DNA of 64,000 nucleotides, taken from assembly GCF_003614185.1 (NCBI RefSeq), contig NZ_KZ987724.1, forward strand, positions 259,512-323,511, read 5' to 3'. Shown in pieces: positions 16,166 through 25,945 of the stretch. Position 1 is the stretch's first letter; every line of letters begins with the position of its first letter. A program made the position numbers and the translations under genes. The notes under the pieces are model-generated. The model was not told the DNA's origin and searched no databases. It saw only the letters and a program-made list of their open reading frames with translations. Source of the stretch: Paenibacillus aceti (lineage in GTDB: Bacteria > Bacillota > Bacilli > Paenibacillales > Paenibacillaceae).

Positions 16166-17101
16166 ATGCCAATCAAGATCCCGGATCATTTGCCGGCCAA
16201 GGAAGTGCTTAATCAAGAGAATATATTTGTAATGGATGAAAGTCGGGCATATCGTCAGGATATTCGGCCACTCCGCATTGCGATACTAAATCTTATGCCA
16301 ACAAAAGAAACGACGGAGACACAAATATTGCGTCTGCTCGGCAATACGCCTCTGCAGGTGGATATCGTACTTCTGCATCCGCGCTCCCACACCTCGAAGA
16401 ATACGTCGGCTGAGCATCTGGAAATGTTCTATAAAACTTTTGATGAAATTAAACATCGCCGCTTTGATGGTTTGATCGTGACTGGCGCTCCTGTGGAGCA
16501 GCTCGAATTTGAAGAAGTGAATTACTGGCAGGAGCTGCAGGAAATCTTCGATTGGAGCAAGACCCATGTAACTTCGACGCTCCATATCTGTTGGGCTTCA
16601 CAGGCCGGATTATATCATCATTATGGCGTACGCAAAGTCCACTTGGAACAGAAATGCTTCGGGGTATTCCCTCATACGGTGAACAAACCGCATGTTAAGC
16701 TGCTGCGCGGCTTCGACGAAGTATTCCAGGTTCCCCATTCCCGTCATACCGATGTCGCGCGAGAGGATATTGAGGCGATCGATGAATTGGAGATTTTGGC
16801 GGAATCGGAGGAGGCGGGCATTTATCTCGTTGCTACCAAGGATGGCAAGCAAATTTTCGTAACGGGCCATTCCGAATATGATCCTGGCTCCTTGAAGTGG
16901 GAATATGATCGGGATGTTGCCAAAGGGCTTGATATCGATCTGCCGCTTCACTATTATCCTAATGATGATCCTACCAAGACGCCGTTATCCACATGGAGAT
17001 CGCATGCAAACTTATTATTCTCCAATTGGTTGAATTACTATGTGTATCAAGAGACTCCATACAATATTGATGAAGCAAAAGAATTCATATATCAGATATA
17101 A
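16166..17101 (+). CDS. metA: Homoserine O-acetyltransferase (MetA fold)
   Basis: The 311-residue protein starts [15 protein letters not shown], which is the usual MetA start and has GAGGAG at the right distance, so the ATG 24 bp upstream is rejected. The catalytic Cys142 is in HICWASQ and the His/Glu pair in TGHSEYD. Residue 111 is Glu (GAPVEQLEF), the residue linked to acetyl-CoA rather than succinyl-CoA use in Bacillus MetA. It catalyses the first committed step of methionine synthesis and is controlled by the SAM-I riboswitch. Confidence 0.95.
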   Translation: MPIKIPDHLPAKEVLNQENIFVMDESRAYRQDIRPLRIAILNLMPTKETTETQILRLLGNTPLQVDIVLLHPRSHTSKNTSAEHLEMFYKTFDEIKHRRFDGLIVTGAPVEQLEFEEVNYWQELQEIFDWSKTHVTSTLHICWASQAGLYHHYGVRKVHLEQKCFGVFPHTVNKPHVKLLRGFDEVFQVPHSRHTDVAREDIEAIDELEILAESEEAGIYLVATKDGKQIFVTGHSEYDPGSLKWEYDRDVAKGLDIDLPLHYYPNDDPTKTPLSTWRSHANLLFSNWLNYYVYQETPYNIDEAKEFIYQI

Positions 17102-17137
17102 GCTTGCTATAGGCTTGGGAAGGGAAGAAGAATAGGA

Positions 17138-18307
17138 ATGGATAAAAAGTGGCATATCGAGAGTAAACTGGCGCAGATCGGTTCAATGGAGGAGCCGGTT
17201 ACAGGCGCAATCAATTATCCCATATATCAAGCAACGGCCTTTCGTCATCCGCGGCTGGGGCAGAGCACTGGGTTTGATTATTCCCGCACGAAGAGCCCTA
17301 CGCGGACGATCCTTGAACAAGCGGCGGCCGAGCTGGAGTCCGGAGATGCCGGGTTTGCCTGTAGCTCGGGCATGGCGGCGCTGCAAACCGTATTTATGAT
17401 GTTCTCGCAGGGAGATCATTTGATCGTCTCGCTGGATCTGTATGGAGGTACATACCGGCTGCTTGAACGCATCTTGGCGAAGTTCGGTGTGACGGCTTCC
17501 TATGTGGATACGAATGAACTGGATCAGTTGGAGAGTGTCCGCAAGCCGAATACCAAAGCGGTATTCATTGAAACGCCGACCAACCCGCTGATGATGGTCA
17601 CCGATATAGAGTTAGCAAGTAACTGGGCGAAGCAGCATGGGCTGTTGACGATCGTGGACAATACGCTGCTTACCCCCTATTTCCAGCGACCGCTGGAGCT
17701 TGGTGCGGATATTATCGTTCATAGCGCGACGAAATATCTAGGCGGACATAATGATGTATTAGCCGGAATCATCGTGACGAAAGGGGAGGAGCTGTCGCAG
17801 GAGATGGCCTTCCTGCACAATTCCCTGGGCGCTGTGCTCAGTCCCTCGGACAGCTATCAGCTGATGCGGGGAATGAAGACCCTGGCGCTGCGGATGGAGC
17901 GGCATGAGAGCAATGCGCTGGCGATTGCCAAATATCTGCAGACGCATCCGCAGGTGTCGGAGGTATTCTACCCGGCCCTGCCAGACCATCCGGGCTATGA
18001 AATTCAAAATAAGCAGAGCAGCGGCAATACCGGCATCTTCTCTTTCAAGGTGGCGGACGCCCGTTATGTCGAGCCAGTGCTGCGTCATCTTAAATTGATC
18101 GCCTTCGCAGAGAGTCTCGGCGGTGTGGAATCGCTGATGACTTACCCTGCGGTACAGACACATGCTGATATTCCGGTAGAAATTCGCGAAGCTATCGGTG
18201 TCGATGATCGCCTGCTGCGCTTCTCTGTAGGAATCGAGCATGTCGATGATCTGATCGAAGATCTACGGCAAGCGCTGGAGGCGGCAAGAGTAGAGATAGA
18301 AGGTTGA
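17138..18307 (+). CDS. metI: Cystathionine gamma-synthase / O-acetylhomoserine thiolyase
   Basis: The 389-residue Cys/Met-metabolism PLP enzyme has the cofactor lysine in HSATKYLGGHNDV, plus DYSRTKSPTR and AESLGGVESL. It joins O-acetylhomoserine from MetA to cysteine, or to sulfide, on the way to homocysteine; the split between these activities is not readable here. It lies 36 bp after metA in the same riboswitch-controlled unit. The usual partner metC is not next to it. A hairpin begins exactly at its stop codon. Confidence 0.9.
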   Translation: MDKKWHIESKLAQIGSMEEPVTGAINYPIYQATAFRHPRLGQSTGFDYSRTKSPTRTILEQAAAELESGDAGFACSSGMAALQTVFMMFSQGDHLIVSLDLYGGTYRLLERILAKFGVTASYVDTNELDQLESVRKPNTKAVFIETPTNPLMMVTDIELASNWAKQHGLLTIVDNTLLTPYFQRPLELGADIIVHSATKYLGGHNDVLAGIIVTKGEELSQEMAFLHNSLGAVLSPSDSYQLMRGMKTLALRMERHESNALAIAKYLQTHPQVSEVFYPALPDHPGYEIQNKQSSGNTGIFSFKVADARYVEPVLRHLKLIAFAESLGGVESLMTYPAVQTHADIPVEIREAIGVDDRLLRFSVGIEHVDDLIEDLRQALEAARVEIEG

Positions 18308-18380
18308 TTCCTGTAAAATGCAGGAATTTCCTTAGAACCGCGGAGTTTGAATGATAAAGCCTGCATTTCTGCAGGCTTTT
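18307..18380 (+). terminator. Tandem TGCAGG hairpins after metI
   Basis: Two hairpins lie 50 bp apart: ATTCCTG-TAAAA-TGCAGGAAT (18307-18326) and AAAGCCTGCA-TTTC-TGCAGGCTTTT (18356-18380). Sequence and spacing match the last two units of the element at 44082-44268, so this is half of that element. The second hairpin with its T-run is a plausible terminator for metA-metI. The rest of 18381-18607 holds no gene. Confidence 0.75.
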
Positions 18381-18607
18381 AATCATTCCAGCTCAAATTC
18401 CTAACTGACTCGTAGTTTCGTGAAACCTCTGTAGCCGTTTTTATTGAAAAAATCATCGATATACGCTCGTAAAGGGATCGCAGAAGCTTAGCATCTGATA
18501 CCAAATCATTTGCTGTTTTTTGGCCGGGAGTATGTTAGGATAAATTTATCATTATTATTATCTGCATTTGTGATAGTTATATATTGAAGTAAGAGGGAGG
18601 GCGCTAT

Positions 18608-19744
18608 ATGACAGCTATTGATCATATACTAGATAAAGCTCTTAAGGGAGAGCGCGTTAATCTGGAAGAGACGATTGCCCTGTTCGAATCCAGTGAAATT
18701 GAGAAGATGGGGCATGTTGCCAACATTCTTATGGAGCGCAGGCACCCTGAGCCTGTGACTACATTCGTGATTGGACGCAACGTGAACTATACGAATATTT
18801 GTGATGTCTATTGCCGTTTCTGCGCTTTCTATCGCAGACCTGGATCGGAAGAAGGCTATGTACTGCCTACTGAGACGATTCTGCAGAAAATCCAAGAGAC
18901 GATCGATGTCGGCGGGACAGAAATTTTGATGCAGGGGGGGACGAATCCGAACCTGCCGTTCAGCTATTATACGGATCTTCTTAAGGAGATCAAGGCTCAT
19001 TTCCCAGACATTACGATGCATTCCTTCTCTCCGGCGGAGATTATGAAGATGAAGGAAGTATCTGATGGACTATCCCTGGAGGAAGTATTGCGGCAAATCC
19101 ATGCAGCAGGTCTGGATTCTCTGCCAGGCGGCGGAGCTGAAATACTGGATGACCGCACACGCCGTAAGATCAGTCGGCTAAAGGGCTCCTGGAGGGACTG
19201 GATGGATGTGATGCAGACGGCGCATAAGATCGGTATGAATACGACAGCGACGATGGTGATCGGCTTCGGAGAGTCGATGGAGGAGCGGGCGCTCCATTTA
19301 ATGCGGGTGCGTGAGGCGCAGGACGAGTGCATTCAGAATCAGTATCCTTCAGAAGGCTTCCTGGCCTTTATCCCATGGACCTTCCAACCGGATAACACGA
19401 ATCTAAAGAAGGAAAGACAAACGCCAGAGGCTTACTTGAAGACTGTAGCGATCAGCCGGATTGTGCTGGACAATATCAAGAATTTACAATCCTCCTGGGT
19501 AACGATGGGACCTGAGGTAGGCAAATTATCTTTGCAGTATGGCTGCAATGATTTCGGTAGTACGATGATTGAAGAGAATGTCGTCTCATCGGCTGGCGCA
19601 ACTTATAAGGTGAATATCGAAGCCATTCTGTCCATTATCCGTGAAGCCGGCAAGATTCCAGCTCAGCGCAATACGAAATATGATATTCTGCGCGTGTTCG
19701 ATACAGATATGCATGTTGAACGGGATTTTGTAATGCAGAATTAA
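18608..19744 (+). CDS. mqnC: Cyclic dehypoxanthine futalosine synthase (radical SAM)
   Basis: The 378-residue radical SAM enzyme has the cluster motif CDVYCRFCAFYR and MQGGTNPNLPF, LDSLPGGGAEILDDRTR and IPWTFQPDNT, all typical of MqnC. It cyclises dehypoxanthine futalosine in the futalosine route to menaquinone. AGGGAGGG precedes the ATG. Its presence suggests that this organism makes menaquinone by the futalosine pathway; the other mqn genes are not in the window. Confidence 0.93.
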   Translation: MTAIDHILDKALKGERVNLEETIALFESSEIEKMGHVANILMERRHPEPVTTFVIGRNVNYTNICDVYCRFCAFYRRPGSEEGYVLPTETILQKIQETIDVGGTEILMQGGTNPNLPFSYYTDLLKEIKAHFPDITMHSFSPAEIMKMKEVSDGLSLEEVLRQIHAAGLDSLPGGGAEILDDRTRRKISRLKGSWRDWMDVMQTAHKIGMNTTATMVIGFGESMEERALHLMRVREAQDECIQNQYPSEGFLAFIPWTFQPDNTNLKKERQTPEAYLKTVAISRIVLDNIKNLQSSWVTMGPEVGKLSLQYGCNDFGSTMIEENVVSSAGATYKVNIEAILSIIREAGKIPAQRNTKYDILRVFDTDMHVERDFVMQN

Positions 19745-19852
19745 TTTATAGGTAACATTGGAAAGGCTACCTTTCATTCCATGGGCTTGATCCGTATATC
19801 CGTTTTCCCCTCACCATATACTTGTGAAGAGGAAGCGGAAGGGGGAAAGTCC

Positions 19853-20779
19853 ATGGATTTTTTTACAATTCGGATCAATATTGACGGTACAGAGTCAGGG
19901 GCCCGGTTTATAGAATGTTTCTCAGGGCAAGATCTGTATATCGACTCAGGCCAGCCAGCAATCAGCTACTTAGCAGACGGCAAAATCATGGATGTTCTCG
20001 TTGGCATATCTGGTGAAACTTCGCACGGACGTGGTCAGGCAAACCCAGGATGGGGAGAAGGACATGAGCGAATGATTGAGGGGATCGCCCGTTATGTGAT
20101 TGAGGTAAAGGAAGCGGCACTTATGTCCGCGATGCTGTCCAGGAAGTATTCCTTTGCCTCCCCCGAGGATTACGAAGCTGTGGTGAAGCAGGGCTTAAGG
20201 CTGCTCGGCCCAGATGAATTCGGTTTATCTGCCCAGAAGAAGAGAATCTCTTTGATCAAAAGGGAGCTGCAAAGCTATTTGCAGCATAATGCCTTCGTGC
20301 ATTTAGACGGCTTGCTGAACTTCAGGCTGCAGGAGTACAGGGATAAGTTGGAGGAAATTATCGACTACGCGGTGGATGAGCTCCTGCTTGATAAGCAGTA
20401 TGAAGAGTTCATCGGCTTGCTGCAGTATTTTGTTCATTTTCAGGAGCCCTTGACGCCACTGGTTCATTTGATGCACAAAAGAGATCAGGAATTCGTCATC
20501 CTTGATGAGCAATTTACTTCCATCCATATCCCTTCCGGCGGCGGTGTAGTAGCCCGAATTGCCGACCAGGAGCTTGAGATGGAGAATGCAGTCGTCAGTT
20601 CCTTGATCTCTCTGTCGCCGCTTCGCATCTTAATCCATACACCATGGCCCGAAATGCAGATGATCTCAACGATCTGCCGTATCTTTGGCGAACGGGTGCA
20701 GATCTGCTCTCAATGCCCGCAATGCACGATGTTCCATCAAGCTGAACGGTCGAGGGATCAACTGCTTGAGCCGCTATGA
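19853..20779 (+). CDS. ytxC: Sporulation protein YtxC-like
   Basis: The 308-residue protein has no clear catalytic motif. Its helical middle region (about residues 75-215) and a C-terminal beta/alpha part with two CxxC-like cysteines (QICSQCPQC) fit the YtxC family of sporulation proteins. It is placed directly before thrS, as in Bacillus. ATG 19853 is chosen because GGGGGAAAG lies just upstream; the open frame extends 24 codons further without such a site. The cellular role is not known. Confidence 0.75.
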   Translation: MDFFTIRINIDGTESGARFIECFSGQDLYIDSGQPAISYLADGKIMDVLVGISGETSHGRGQANPGWGEGHERMIEGIARYVIEVKEAALMSAMLSRKYSFASPEDYEAVVKQGLRLLGPDEFGLSAQKKRISLIKRELQSYLQHNAFVHLDGLLNFRLQEYRDKLEEIIDYAVDELLLDKQYEEFIGLLQYFVHFQEPLTPLVHLMHKRDQEFVILDEQFTSIHIPSGGGVVARIADQELEMENAVVSSLISLSPLRILIHTPWPEMQMISTICRIFGERVQICSQCPQCTMFHQAERSRDQLLEPL

Positions 20780-20791
20780 TCGCTCGATTTC

Positions 20792-20820
20792 TTGACTAGG
20801 GGACAGGATCGCTATATAAT
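20792..20820 (+). promoter_or_regulatory. Promoter of thrS
   Basis: TTGACT and TATAAT with a 17-bp spacer lie directly before the T-box leader. Confidence 0.75.
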
Positions 20821-20826
20821 TTACAC

Positions 20827-21156
20827 AATGAATCACCTTTTAAAAGCGATGACAAAGATATGAACCAGATTTTGAACTGTACAGAGAGAGGGAGCTTGGC
20901 TGGAACTTCCTTCGGTGTCGTTTTTGGTTTACCCCTTTGTAGCTGCTGTTCCGAACCCTGGACGAATTTGGGCGAATGTAGCATTTTTGTTGTCTGTTCG
21001 TTATTTATGGTACTAGGAATTGCCGGTTTATGACCGTTACACCATGCTCAAATTAAGGGCTTGTCCTGCTGCAATCTCGTTGCTGTCAAGACGGTCGAAT
21101 AAGGGTGGAACCACGGGTATATCACGCTCGTCCCTTTTACGGGACGGGCGTTTTTT
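20827..21156 (+). promoter_or_regulatory. T-box leader of thrS with terminator
   Basis: The leader of about 330 nt has the T-box motif AGGGTGGAACCACGGG at 21102-21117. It ends in a strong terminator, ACGCTCGTCCC paired with GGGACGGGCGT followed by TTTTTT (21124-21156). Uncharged tRNA-Thr should stabilise the antiterminator. An ACC codon at 20955-20957 is a possible specifier; its place in stem I was not established. Confidence 0.92.
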
Positions 21157-21208
21157 GTATGTCCGCTTCCGGCGGTCATGGTTAATTATTATGAGGGAGG
21201 CAATGAAA

Positions 21209-23146
21209 GTGGCAGTATCTATTACTTTACCGGACGGTTCAGTCCGGGAATATGCAGAAGGAAGTACATTTGAAGATGTAGCGGCATCGATTAGCAGCGG
21301 TCTGCGCAAGAACGCAGTAGCTGGTAAATTGAACGGGGTTGCTGTCGATCTGAATACGCAGCTGCAGGATGGTGCGAAGGTAGAGATTATTACTCTGGAT
21401 TCGCAGGAAGGTCTGGAAATTATGCGTCATAGCTGCGCCCACTTGATGGCTCAAGCTGTCAAACGGCTGTTCGGCGGCAAAGAAGTGAAGCTTGGCGTAG
21501 GCCCGGTGATCGAAGACGGGTTTTATTATGATATGGATCTTGAGCACCCGCTTAACCCTGAAGATCTGCAGAAGATCGAGAAGGAGATGGAACGAATTAT
21601 CGGCGAGAATCTGCCGATTACACGCCGTGAGGTAAGCCGCGAGGAAGCGATCGCGATCTTCACTGAGCTAGGCGATCCGTACAAGCTTGAATTGATCCGT
21701 GATTTGCCGAAAGGCGAGACGATCTCGATCTATGATCAAGGCGAATTCTTCGACTTGTGCCGGGGTCCACACGTTCCTTCCACAGGCAAGATCAAGATCT
21801 TCAAGCTGCTCAGCGTCGCTGGCGCATACTGGCGCGGCAACAGCGATAACAAGATGCTGCAGCGTATTTACGGGACAGCCTTCGTGAAGAAAGCCCAGCT
21901 TGATGAGCATCTGCATATGCTGGAGGAAGCGAAAAAACGTGACCACCGTAAACTCGGCAAAGAGCTGAGCATCTTTACTTTTAACAATCTGGTTGGACAA
22001 GGGTTGCCGATCTGGCTTCCAAAGGGAGCTACTCTGCGTCGTACGCTCGAGCGTTATATCGTTGACATCGAAGAGCGCCTTGGTTACCAACATGTCTATA
22101 CTCCGGTACTGGGCAGCACAGAGCTGTATAAAACTTCTGGGCATCTGGAGCACTATGAAGAGGATATGTTCCCGAGAATGCAGGTCGATAACGAGGAATT
22201 CGTGCTGCGTCCGATGAACTGCCCACATCATATGATGGTGTTTAAGAGCGATCTGCGCAGCTACCGTGATCTGCCGATCCGCATCGCCGAGCTCGGAATG
22301 CAGCATCGTTATGAAATGTCCGGCGCATTGACCGGTCTGCATCGTGTTCGTTCGATGACGCTGAATGATGCTCATATCTTCTGCCGTCTCGACCAAATCA
22401 AGAGCGAGTTCTCCCGTGTGCTTGATCTGATCAAACAGGTGTATAGTGACTTCGGAATCGATGAATACCGCTTCCGCCTGTCGTATCGTGATCCACAGGA
22501 TACCGAGAAATACTATCAGAATGATGAGATGTGGAATACTGCACAACGCATGTTGCGTGAGGTTGTAGAAGAGGCTGGCTTGCCGTTCTATGAAGCAGAA
22601 GGCGAAGCTGCATTCTACGGTCCGAAGCTGGACGTACAGATCAAAACGGCTCTGGGCAAGGAAGAGACCCTATCTACGGTACAGATCGACTTCCTGCTGC
22701 CAGAACGGTTCGAACTGGAATATGTCGGTGAAGATGGGGCGAAGCATCGTCCAGTGGTACTTCATCGCGGTATCTTGGGCACAATGGAGCGCTTTACGGC
22801 CTTCCTGCTTGAGAATTTTGCTGGCAATCTGCCACTCTGGCTGTCCCCAGTACAAGCGAAGGTGATTCCGGTATCCGCGCATTTCGAAGAATACGCCCGC
22901 AAGGTGGAAGAGGAACTGCGTGCCGGCGGCATTCGTGCTGAGAGTGATTTGCGTAATGAGAAGCTGGGATATAAGATTCGGGAAGCCCAGCTGGAGAAAA
23001 TCCCTTATATGTTCGTTGTCGGCGAGAACGAACAAAGCAGCGGTACGGTATCCGTACGTAAACGCGGCGAGGGTGATTTGGGAGCGAAGCTTTTAAGTGA
23101 GGTTATCGCCTCCTTGAAGAATGATATTGCTAACCATGTTATTTAA
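21209..23146 (+). CDS. thrS: Threonyl-tRNA synthetase
   Basis: The 645-residue class II synthetase has the N-terminal TGS domain (LPDGSVREY), the editing domain with [12 protein letters not shown], the catalytic core with RPMNCPHHM (zinc Cys) and the C-terminal anticodon-binding domain. The GTG at 21209 is 8 bp after GGGAGG and gives the usual start [13 protein letters not shown] 21203 in the same frame is only 2 bp from it. Expression is controlled by the T-box leader. Confidence 0.95.
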   Translation: MAVSITLPDGSVREYAEGSTFEDVAASISSGLRKNAVAGKLNGVAVDLNTQLQDGAKVEIITLDSQEGLEIMRHSCAHLMAQAVKRLFGGKEVKLGVGPVIEDGFYYDMDLEHPLNPEDLQKIEKEMERIIGENLPITRREVSREEAIAIFTELGDPYKLELIRDLPKGETISIYDQGEFFDLCRGPHVPSTGKIKIFKLLSVAGAYWRGNSDNKMLQRIYGTAFVKKAQLDEHLHMLEEAKKRDHRKLGKELSIFTFNNLVGQGLPIWLPKGATLRRTLERYIVDIEERLGYQHVYTPVLGSTELYKTSGHLEHYEEDMFPRMQVDNEEFVLRPMNCPHHMMVFKSDLRSYRDLPIRIAELGMQHRYEMSGALTGLHRVRSMTLNDAHIFCRLDQIKSEFSRVLDLIKQVYSDFGIDEYRFRLSYRDPQDTEKYYQNDEMWNTAQRMLREVVEEAGLPFYEAEGEAAFYGPKLDVQIKTALGKEETLSTVQIDFLLPERFELEYVGEDGAKHRPVVLHRGILGTMERFTAFLLENFAGNLPLWLSPVQAKVIPVSAHFEEYARKVEEELRAGGIRAESDLRNEKLGYKIREAQLEKIPYMFVVGENEQSSGTVSVRKRGEGDLGAKLLSEVIASLKNDIANHVI

Positions 23147-23164
23147 ATATCAGGTATAAATAGT

Positions 23165-23215
23165 GGCGCATATGGAGAACCTTCTGAAATAAGGGGGAGG
23201 TTTTTCGTATGCGCC
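23165..23215 (+). promoter_or_regulatory. Hairpin that encloses the start of the 3D-domain gene
   Basis: GGCGCATA (23165-23172) pairs exactly with TATGCGCC (23208-23215), which contains the ATG at 23209. Inside it AACCTTC pairs with GGGAGGTT, which contains the ribosome binding site and runs into TTTTT. The structure could end thrS transcription and also hide the start of the next gene. Confidence 0.6.
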
Positions 23216-23955
23216 AAATTATTTTATGGAAAAGATTTGTGTTGGGTGGTATTTTGACGGGGATGCTGCTGCATGGGATTACTCTGGAACAAGTTCCTGC
23301 GGTGGCCAAGTCGGCAAATGTGACGAATATAACGAAGATATCGTATGCAGATCCGTATTATAAACAGAAGCAATATTTCGATAAAATGCGCTTGCTGGAA
23401 AGTCAGGCCAAGCAGGACCAATTCGGCAATCCGGTGTTCCTACAGCATTCGGTGAAGAAGCCGAAGCCGATAGATACTGTGCAGGGGACTCCGCAGAAAT
23501 CGCAGGTGGAGAAGCCGGAGCCGCTTAAGAAGAAAGTGAGTACGGTGAAGGTCATGGCCACCGGGTATACGGCGGGTTATGAATCAACCGGTAAAAAGCC
23601 CAATCATCCGGAATATGGTATCACTTTTTCTGGGGTGAAGGTACGCCGTGATAAAAATACAGTCTCTACCATCGCCGCCGACCTGAAGGTGTTCCCGCTC
23701 GGAACCATTCTGTACATCCCTGGCTATGGCTATGGGATTGTGGCGGACAAGGGCTCGGCGATCAAGGGCAAGAAGATTGACTTGTATTTCAAGACGACCA
23801 AGCAGGTCTATAAAGAATGGGGCAAGAAGGAAGTCGAGGTTCAGGTGATCCGTAAAGGGAACGGCAAGCTGACGGAGGCTATGTTGCGTGAGTTGGGCGA
23901 GGCGATGGAGGTTAATCAGGAGATCCCCGAAGACCTCTGGAACGAAGCCGTTTGA
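23209..23955 (+). CDS. Secreted 3D-domain protein (YuiC/YabE-like lytic domain)
   Basis: The 248-residue protein has an N-terminal signal or anchor segment (about residues 10-30), a Lys/Pro-rich linker and a C-terminal 3D domain (about 110-215) with [24 protein letters not shown] and [17 protein letters not shown]. The last carries conserved Asp residues. The fold resembles lytic transglycosylases of the resuscitation-promoting type, so muralytic activity outside the cell is likely. Length and layout are closest to YuiC (Sps). Its ATG lies in the stem of a hairpin. Confidence 0.85.
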   Translation: MRQIILWKRFVLGGILTGMLLHGITLEQVPAVAKSANVTNITKISYADPYYKQKQYFDKMRLLESQAKQDQFGNPVFLQHSVKKPKPIDTVQGTPQKSQVEKPEPLKKKVSTVKVMATGYTAGYESTGKKPNHPEYGITFSGVKVRRDKNTVSTIAADLKVFPLGTILYIPGYGYGIVADKGSAIKGKKIDLYFKTTKQVYKEWGKKEVEVQVIRKGNGKLTEAMLRELGEAMEVNQEIPEDLWNEAV

Positions 23956-23960
23956 GAGGA

Positions 23961-24120
23961 AGTTCAAAAAGTTCGATTTTGATCACGAAGTATACCGTAG
24001 GAGCAGATTCGGCGTCGAATCTTGAATTCAGCCGGGTCTTCCGGTGCTCACGTACCCACAACGTACGCTGCGCTCCTCAGACCAAGATTCATCTAACAAG
24101 GTGCATATTTTGCCGGAACT
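23961..24120. mobile_element. MITE-like intergenic repeat, copy C
   Basis: It shares with copy A the stretches GATCACGAAGTA, CTTGAATTCAGCCGGG, TTCCGGTGCTCACGTACCC and CAACGTACGCT. Its ends AGTTC and GAACT are inverted, but the rest of the terminal repeat is diverged. It lies just after the stop codon of the 3D-domain gene. Confidence 0.6.
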
Positions 24121-24211
24121 CCTTGCATAATAAAGGTGGTGCGTTGAATGGACGCTCCGCGAAAATCCGATAAGAGTATTCTTGTCGCGAAATGCAAGGG
24201 AGGTGAAATCA

Positions 24212-24376
24212 ATGCCAAACCAAAATCAAAATAAAAACAAAGCAGCTTCTCCTGGCTATAAAACACCGAATGAGAAGTTCAATGCTGAGTTCGCTGAAGA
24301 GAACACGACGACCATCGCGAAGAAAGCAAAGGCTTCCCGTAATGCTGCGTCGAACCAAAGCTCCAACCAACAATAA
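24212..24376 (+). CDS. Gamma-type small acid-soluble spore protein
   Basis: The 54-residue protein is rich in Asn, Gln, Lys and Ala and contains FNAEFAEE, which resembles the site cut by germination protease GPR in gamma-type SASPs (TEFASE in SspE). Such proteins store amino acids in the spore and are broken down at germination. ATG 24212 is preceded by GGGAGGTG. Only one repeat unit is present, where B. subtilis SspE has two. A weak forespore-type promoter may lie near 24145-24174, but this is not convincing. Confidence 0.75.
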   Translation: MPNQNQNKNKAASPGYKTPNEKFNAEFAEENTTTIAKKAKASRNAASNQSSNQQ

Positions 24377-24399
24377 TTGCAGATACATCCGAGAATTTC

Positions 24400-24427
24400 A
24401 GGGCTCCCGTCAGGGTGCCCTTTTTTA
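24400..24427 (+). terminator. Terminator of the SASP gene
   Basis: AGGGCTCC and GGGTGCCCT form a stem with one mismatch around CGTCA, followed by TTTTTT. Confidence 0.8.
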
Positions 24428-24444
24428 TCGGCCCGGTCAAGCGC

Positions 24445-24627
24445 TAACGAAACTACTGAACGCTATTTGCTCAAAAACAACGGTAAAAAAATGTTAACGA
24501 TACTCCATATCGTTATTCCGGCGAAACCGACTCATTTAGTGCCTTTTTTGCTCAAATAGCGTTACCTAGTTTGGTTAGATTTTGGAAGACCGCTTTTTGG
24601 TGCAAATAGCGTTACCACGTTTCGTTA
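24445..24627. repeat. Quadripartite intergenic repeat, locus 3 (reverse polarity)
   Basis: Direct units TAACGA start at 24445 and 24495; inverted units ending GTTTGGTTA and GTTTCGTTA close at 24577 and 24627. Both pairs are 50 bp apart. The CCATATCGTT core is in the second direct unit and the GCGTTACC core in the inverted units, so the element is reversed relative to loci 1, 2 and 4. Confidence 0.8.
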
Positions 24628-24900
24628 GAGTTGGGGGAGGTCTGAGATTATGCGAATTATGCATTGTACCCATGGCGAACAACCCTGCACACCATGTGAT
24701 TCAACGTGAATCCTCCATAATAGCCCGTGGCCCCACACGAACTGCCGCACTTGCTCCATACAGTATGTAAAAAAAAGTAAACCACCTCGGTCTCGGGACC
24801 GATAGCATGTTCCATCCTGCGCCGCTGTTACTTGTCATCGGAATGCGTTACACTGTGGTTAGGATGATGACAAGTACGAAGTACGATGGAGGGATACATG
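24628..24900. other. Intergenic stretch before liaF, no gene seen
   Basis: No ORF with a ribosome binding site was found on either strand. The stretch contains a run of eight A followed by GTAAACCACCTCGGTCTCGG and a small dyad (CGGTC-TCG-GGACCG). A promoter for liaFSR is expected here but no convincing pair of hexamers was identified. Confidence 0.5.
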
Positions 24901-25941
24901 ATGAAACATAGCTATGTGGGCCGTATGATCGGCGGGCTTGTGCTGATATCGATCGGCGGTATTTTTATACTGAATATGCTCGGAATTACTGATATAAGCA
25001 TTGGGTATCTATTCTCTACCTTCTGGCCAGTATTCCTTATTCTCGGCGGTATCGCCAGTTTTGCGAATGGGGACAGGCGCGGTGGTAGTATGATCGGCAG
25101 TATGGTGCTGATTTTGGTCGGCGGATATTTCCTGGCCAGAAATTTGGATCTGGTTACCCTTGATCCGGGCCAATTCTTCAAGTTCTTCATACCAGCAGCG
25201 CTGATTATTGCAGGGGTCAATATGCTGTTCAAGCCGCGATCCCCTAAGAGTCAGGAACCTCCGTTCCCGCCGCCTGCTCCTCCGAAGCCTCCGGTTCCGC
25301 CAATCACGGAGATGGAATCGTCTCTGGACTCGATCTTCGATGCGATGGAGAAGCCGAAGAAGGAGAATAAGATGGGACCTGGTCCTGGTAATTTTAACTA
25401 TAATCCATTTGACGATAATCCATATAATATGAAGCAAGGACAAGGACAAGGGCATGGCCAAGGTCAGGGAATGCATGATGCTTATGGTCCGAAGGGGATG
25501 GATGACAAGTCAGGCTGGAAAGGGCAATTCCAGAAGGTGTTTAATGAGTTTGGCTCCAAGGAGACGCTTAATAAATCTGGCTTCATCGGCGATGTGCATA
25601 TGGGTCAGGATTACTTCGAGCTGCAACCGATGAATATATCGCATTTTATCGGAGATACGATTATCGACTTGACCAAGGCGCAAATTCCTTACGGGGAGAC
25701 GAGGATTAATATCTCGGCCTTTATCGGTGACGTGAAGATCTTCGTGCCTGACGATATGGAGGTTGGCGTTGTAGCCGTATCGAGTGCCTTTATCGGTGAT
25801 CTGTCCGTGCTCAAGCAGAAGGAAGGCGGGTTCATGAGCAACATCAAGGCGCAGACCCCATACTATAGTGAAGCTAACAAGAAAGTGAAGCTGATCGTCA
25901 GCGTATTTATCGGTGATGTTAAAGTGAACATGGTGGGTTGA
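24901..25941 (+). CDS. liaF: LiaF-like membrane regulator
   Basis: The protein has about 347 residues. The N-terminal part has about four membrane helices (residues 5-105), followed by a Pro-rich stretch and a Gly/Gln-rich linker. The C-terminal domain repeats FIGD five times (GFIGDVHM, HFIGDTII, AFIGDVKI, AFIGDLSV, VFIGDVKV), as in the LiaF cell-wall-active antibiotic response domain. LiaF inhibits the LiaSR system until envelope stress. ATG 24901 is 7 bp after GGAGGG; 24898 is an alternative. The long linker is unusual compared with the B. subtilis protein. Confidence 0.88.
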   Translation: MKHSYVGRMIGGLVLISIGGIFILNMLGITDISIGYLFSTFWPVFLILGGIASFANGDRRGGSMIGSMVLILVGGYFLARNLDLVTLDPGQFFKFFIPAALIIAGVNMLFKPRSPKSQEPPFPPPAPPKPPVPPITEMESSLDSIFDAMEKPKKENKMGPGPGNFNYNPFDDNPYNMKQGQGQGHGQGQGMHDAYGPKGMDDKSGWKGQFQKVFNEFGSKETLNKSGFIGDVHMGQDYFELQPMNISHFIGDTIIDLTKAQIPYGETRINISAFIGDVKIFVPDDMEVGVVAVSSAFIGDLSVLKQKEGGFMSNIKAQTPYYSEANKKVKLIVSVFIGDVKVNMVG

Positions 25942-25945
25942 TACT

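Noticed and set aside
21668-22546. Minus-strand open frame of 292 codons inside thrS
   Set aside because: It is a codon-bias shadow of thrS; no ribosome binding site and no family features.
24582-24770. Small open frame of 62 codons before liaF
   Set aside because: It begins inside the quadripartite repeat, has no ribosome binding site and no sensible hydrophobicity or motif.
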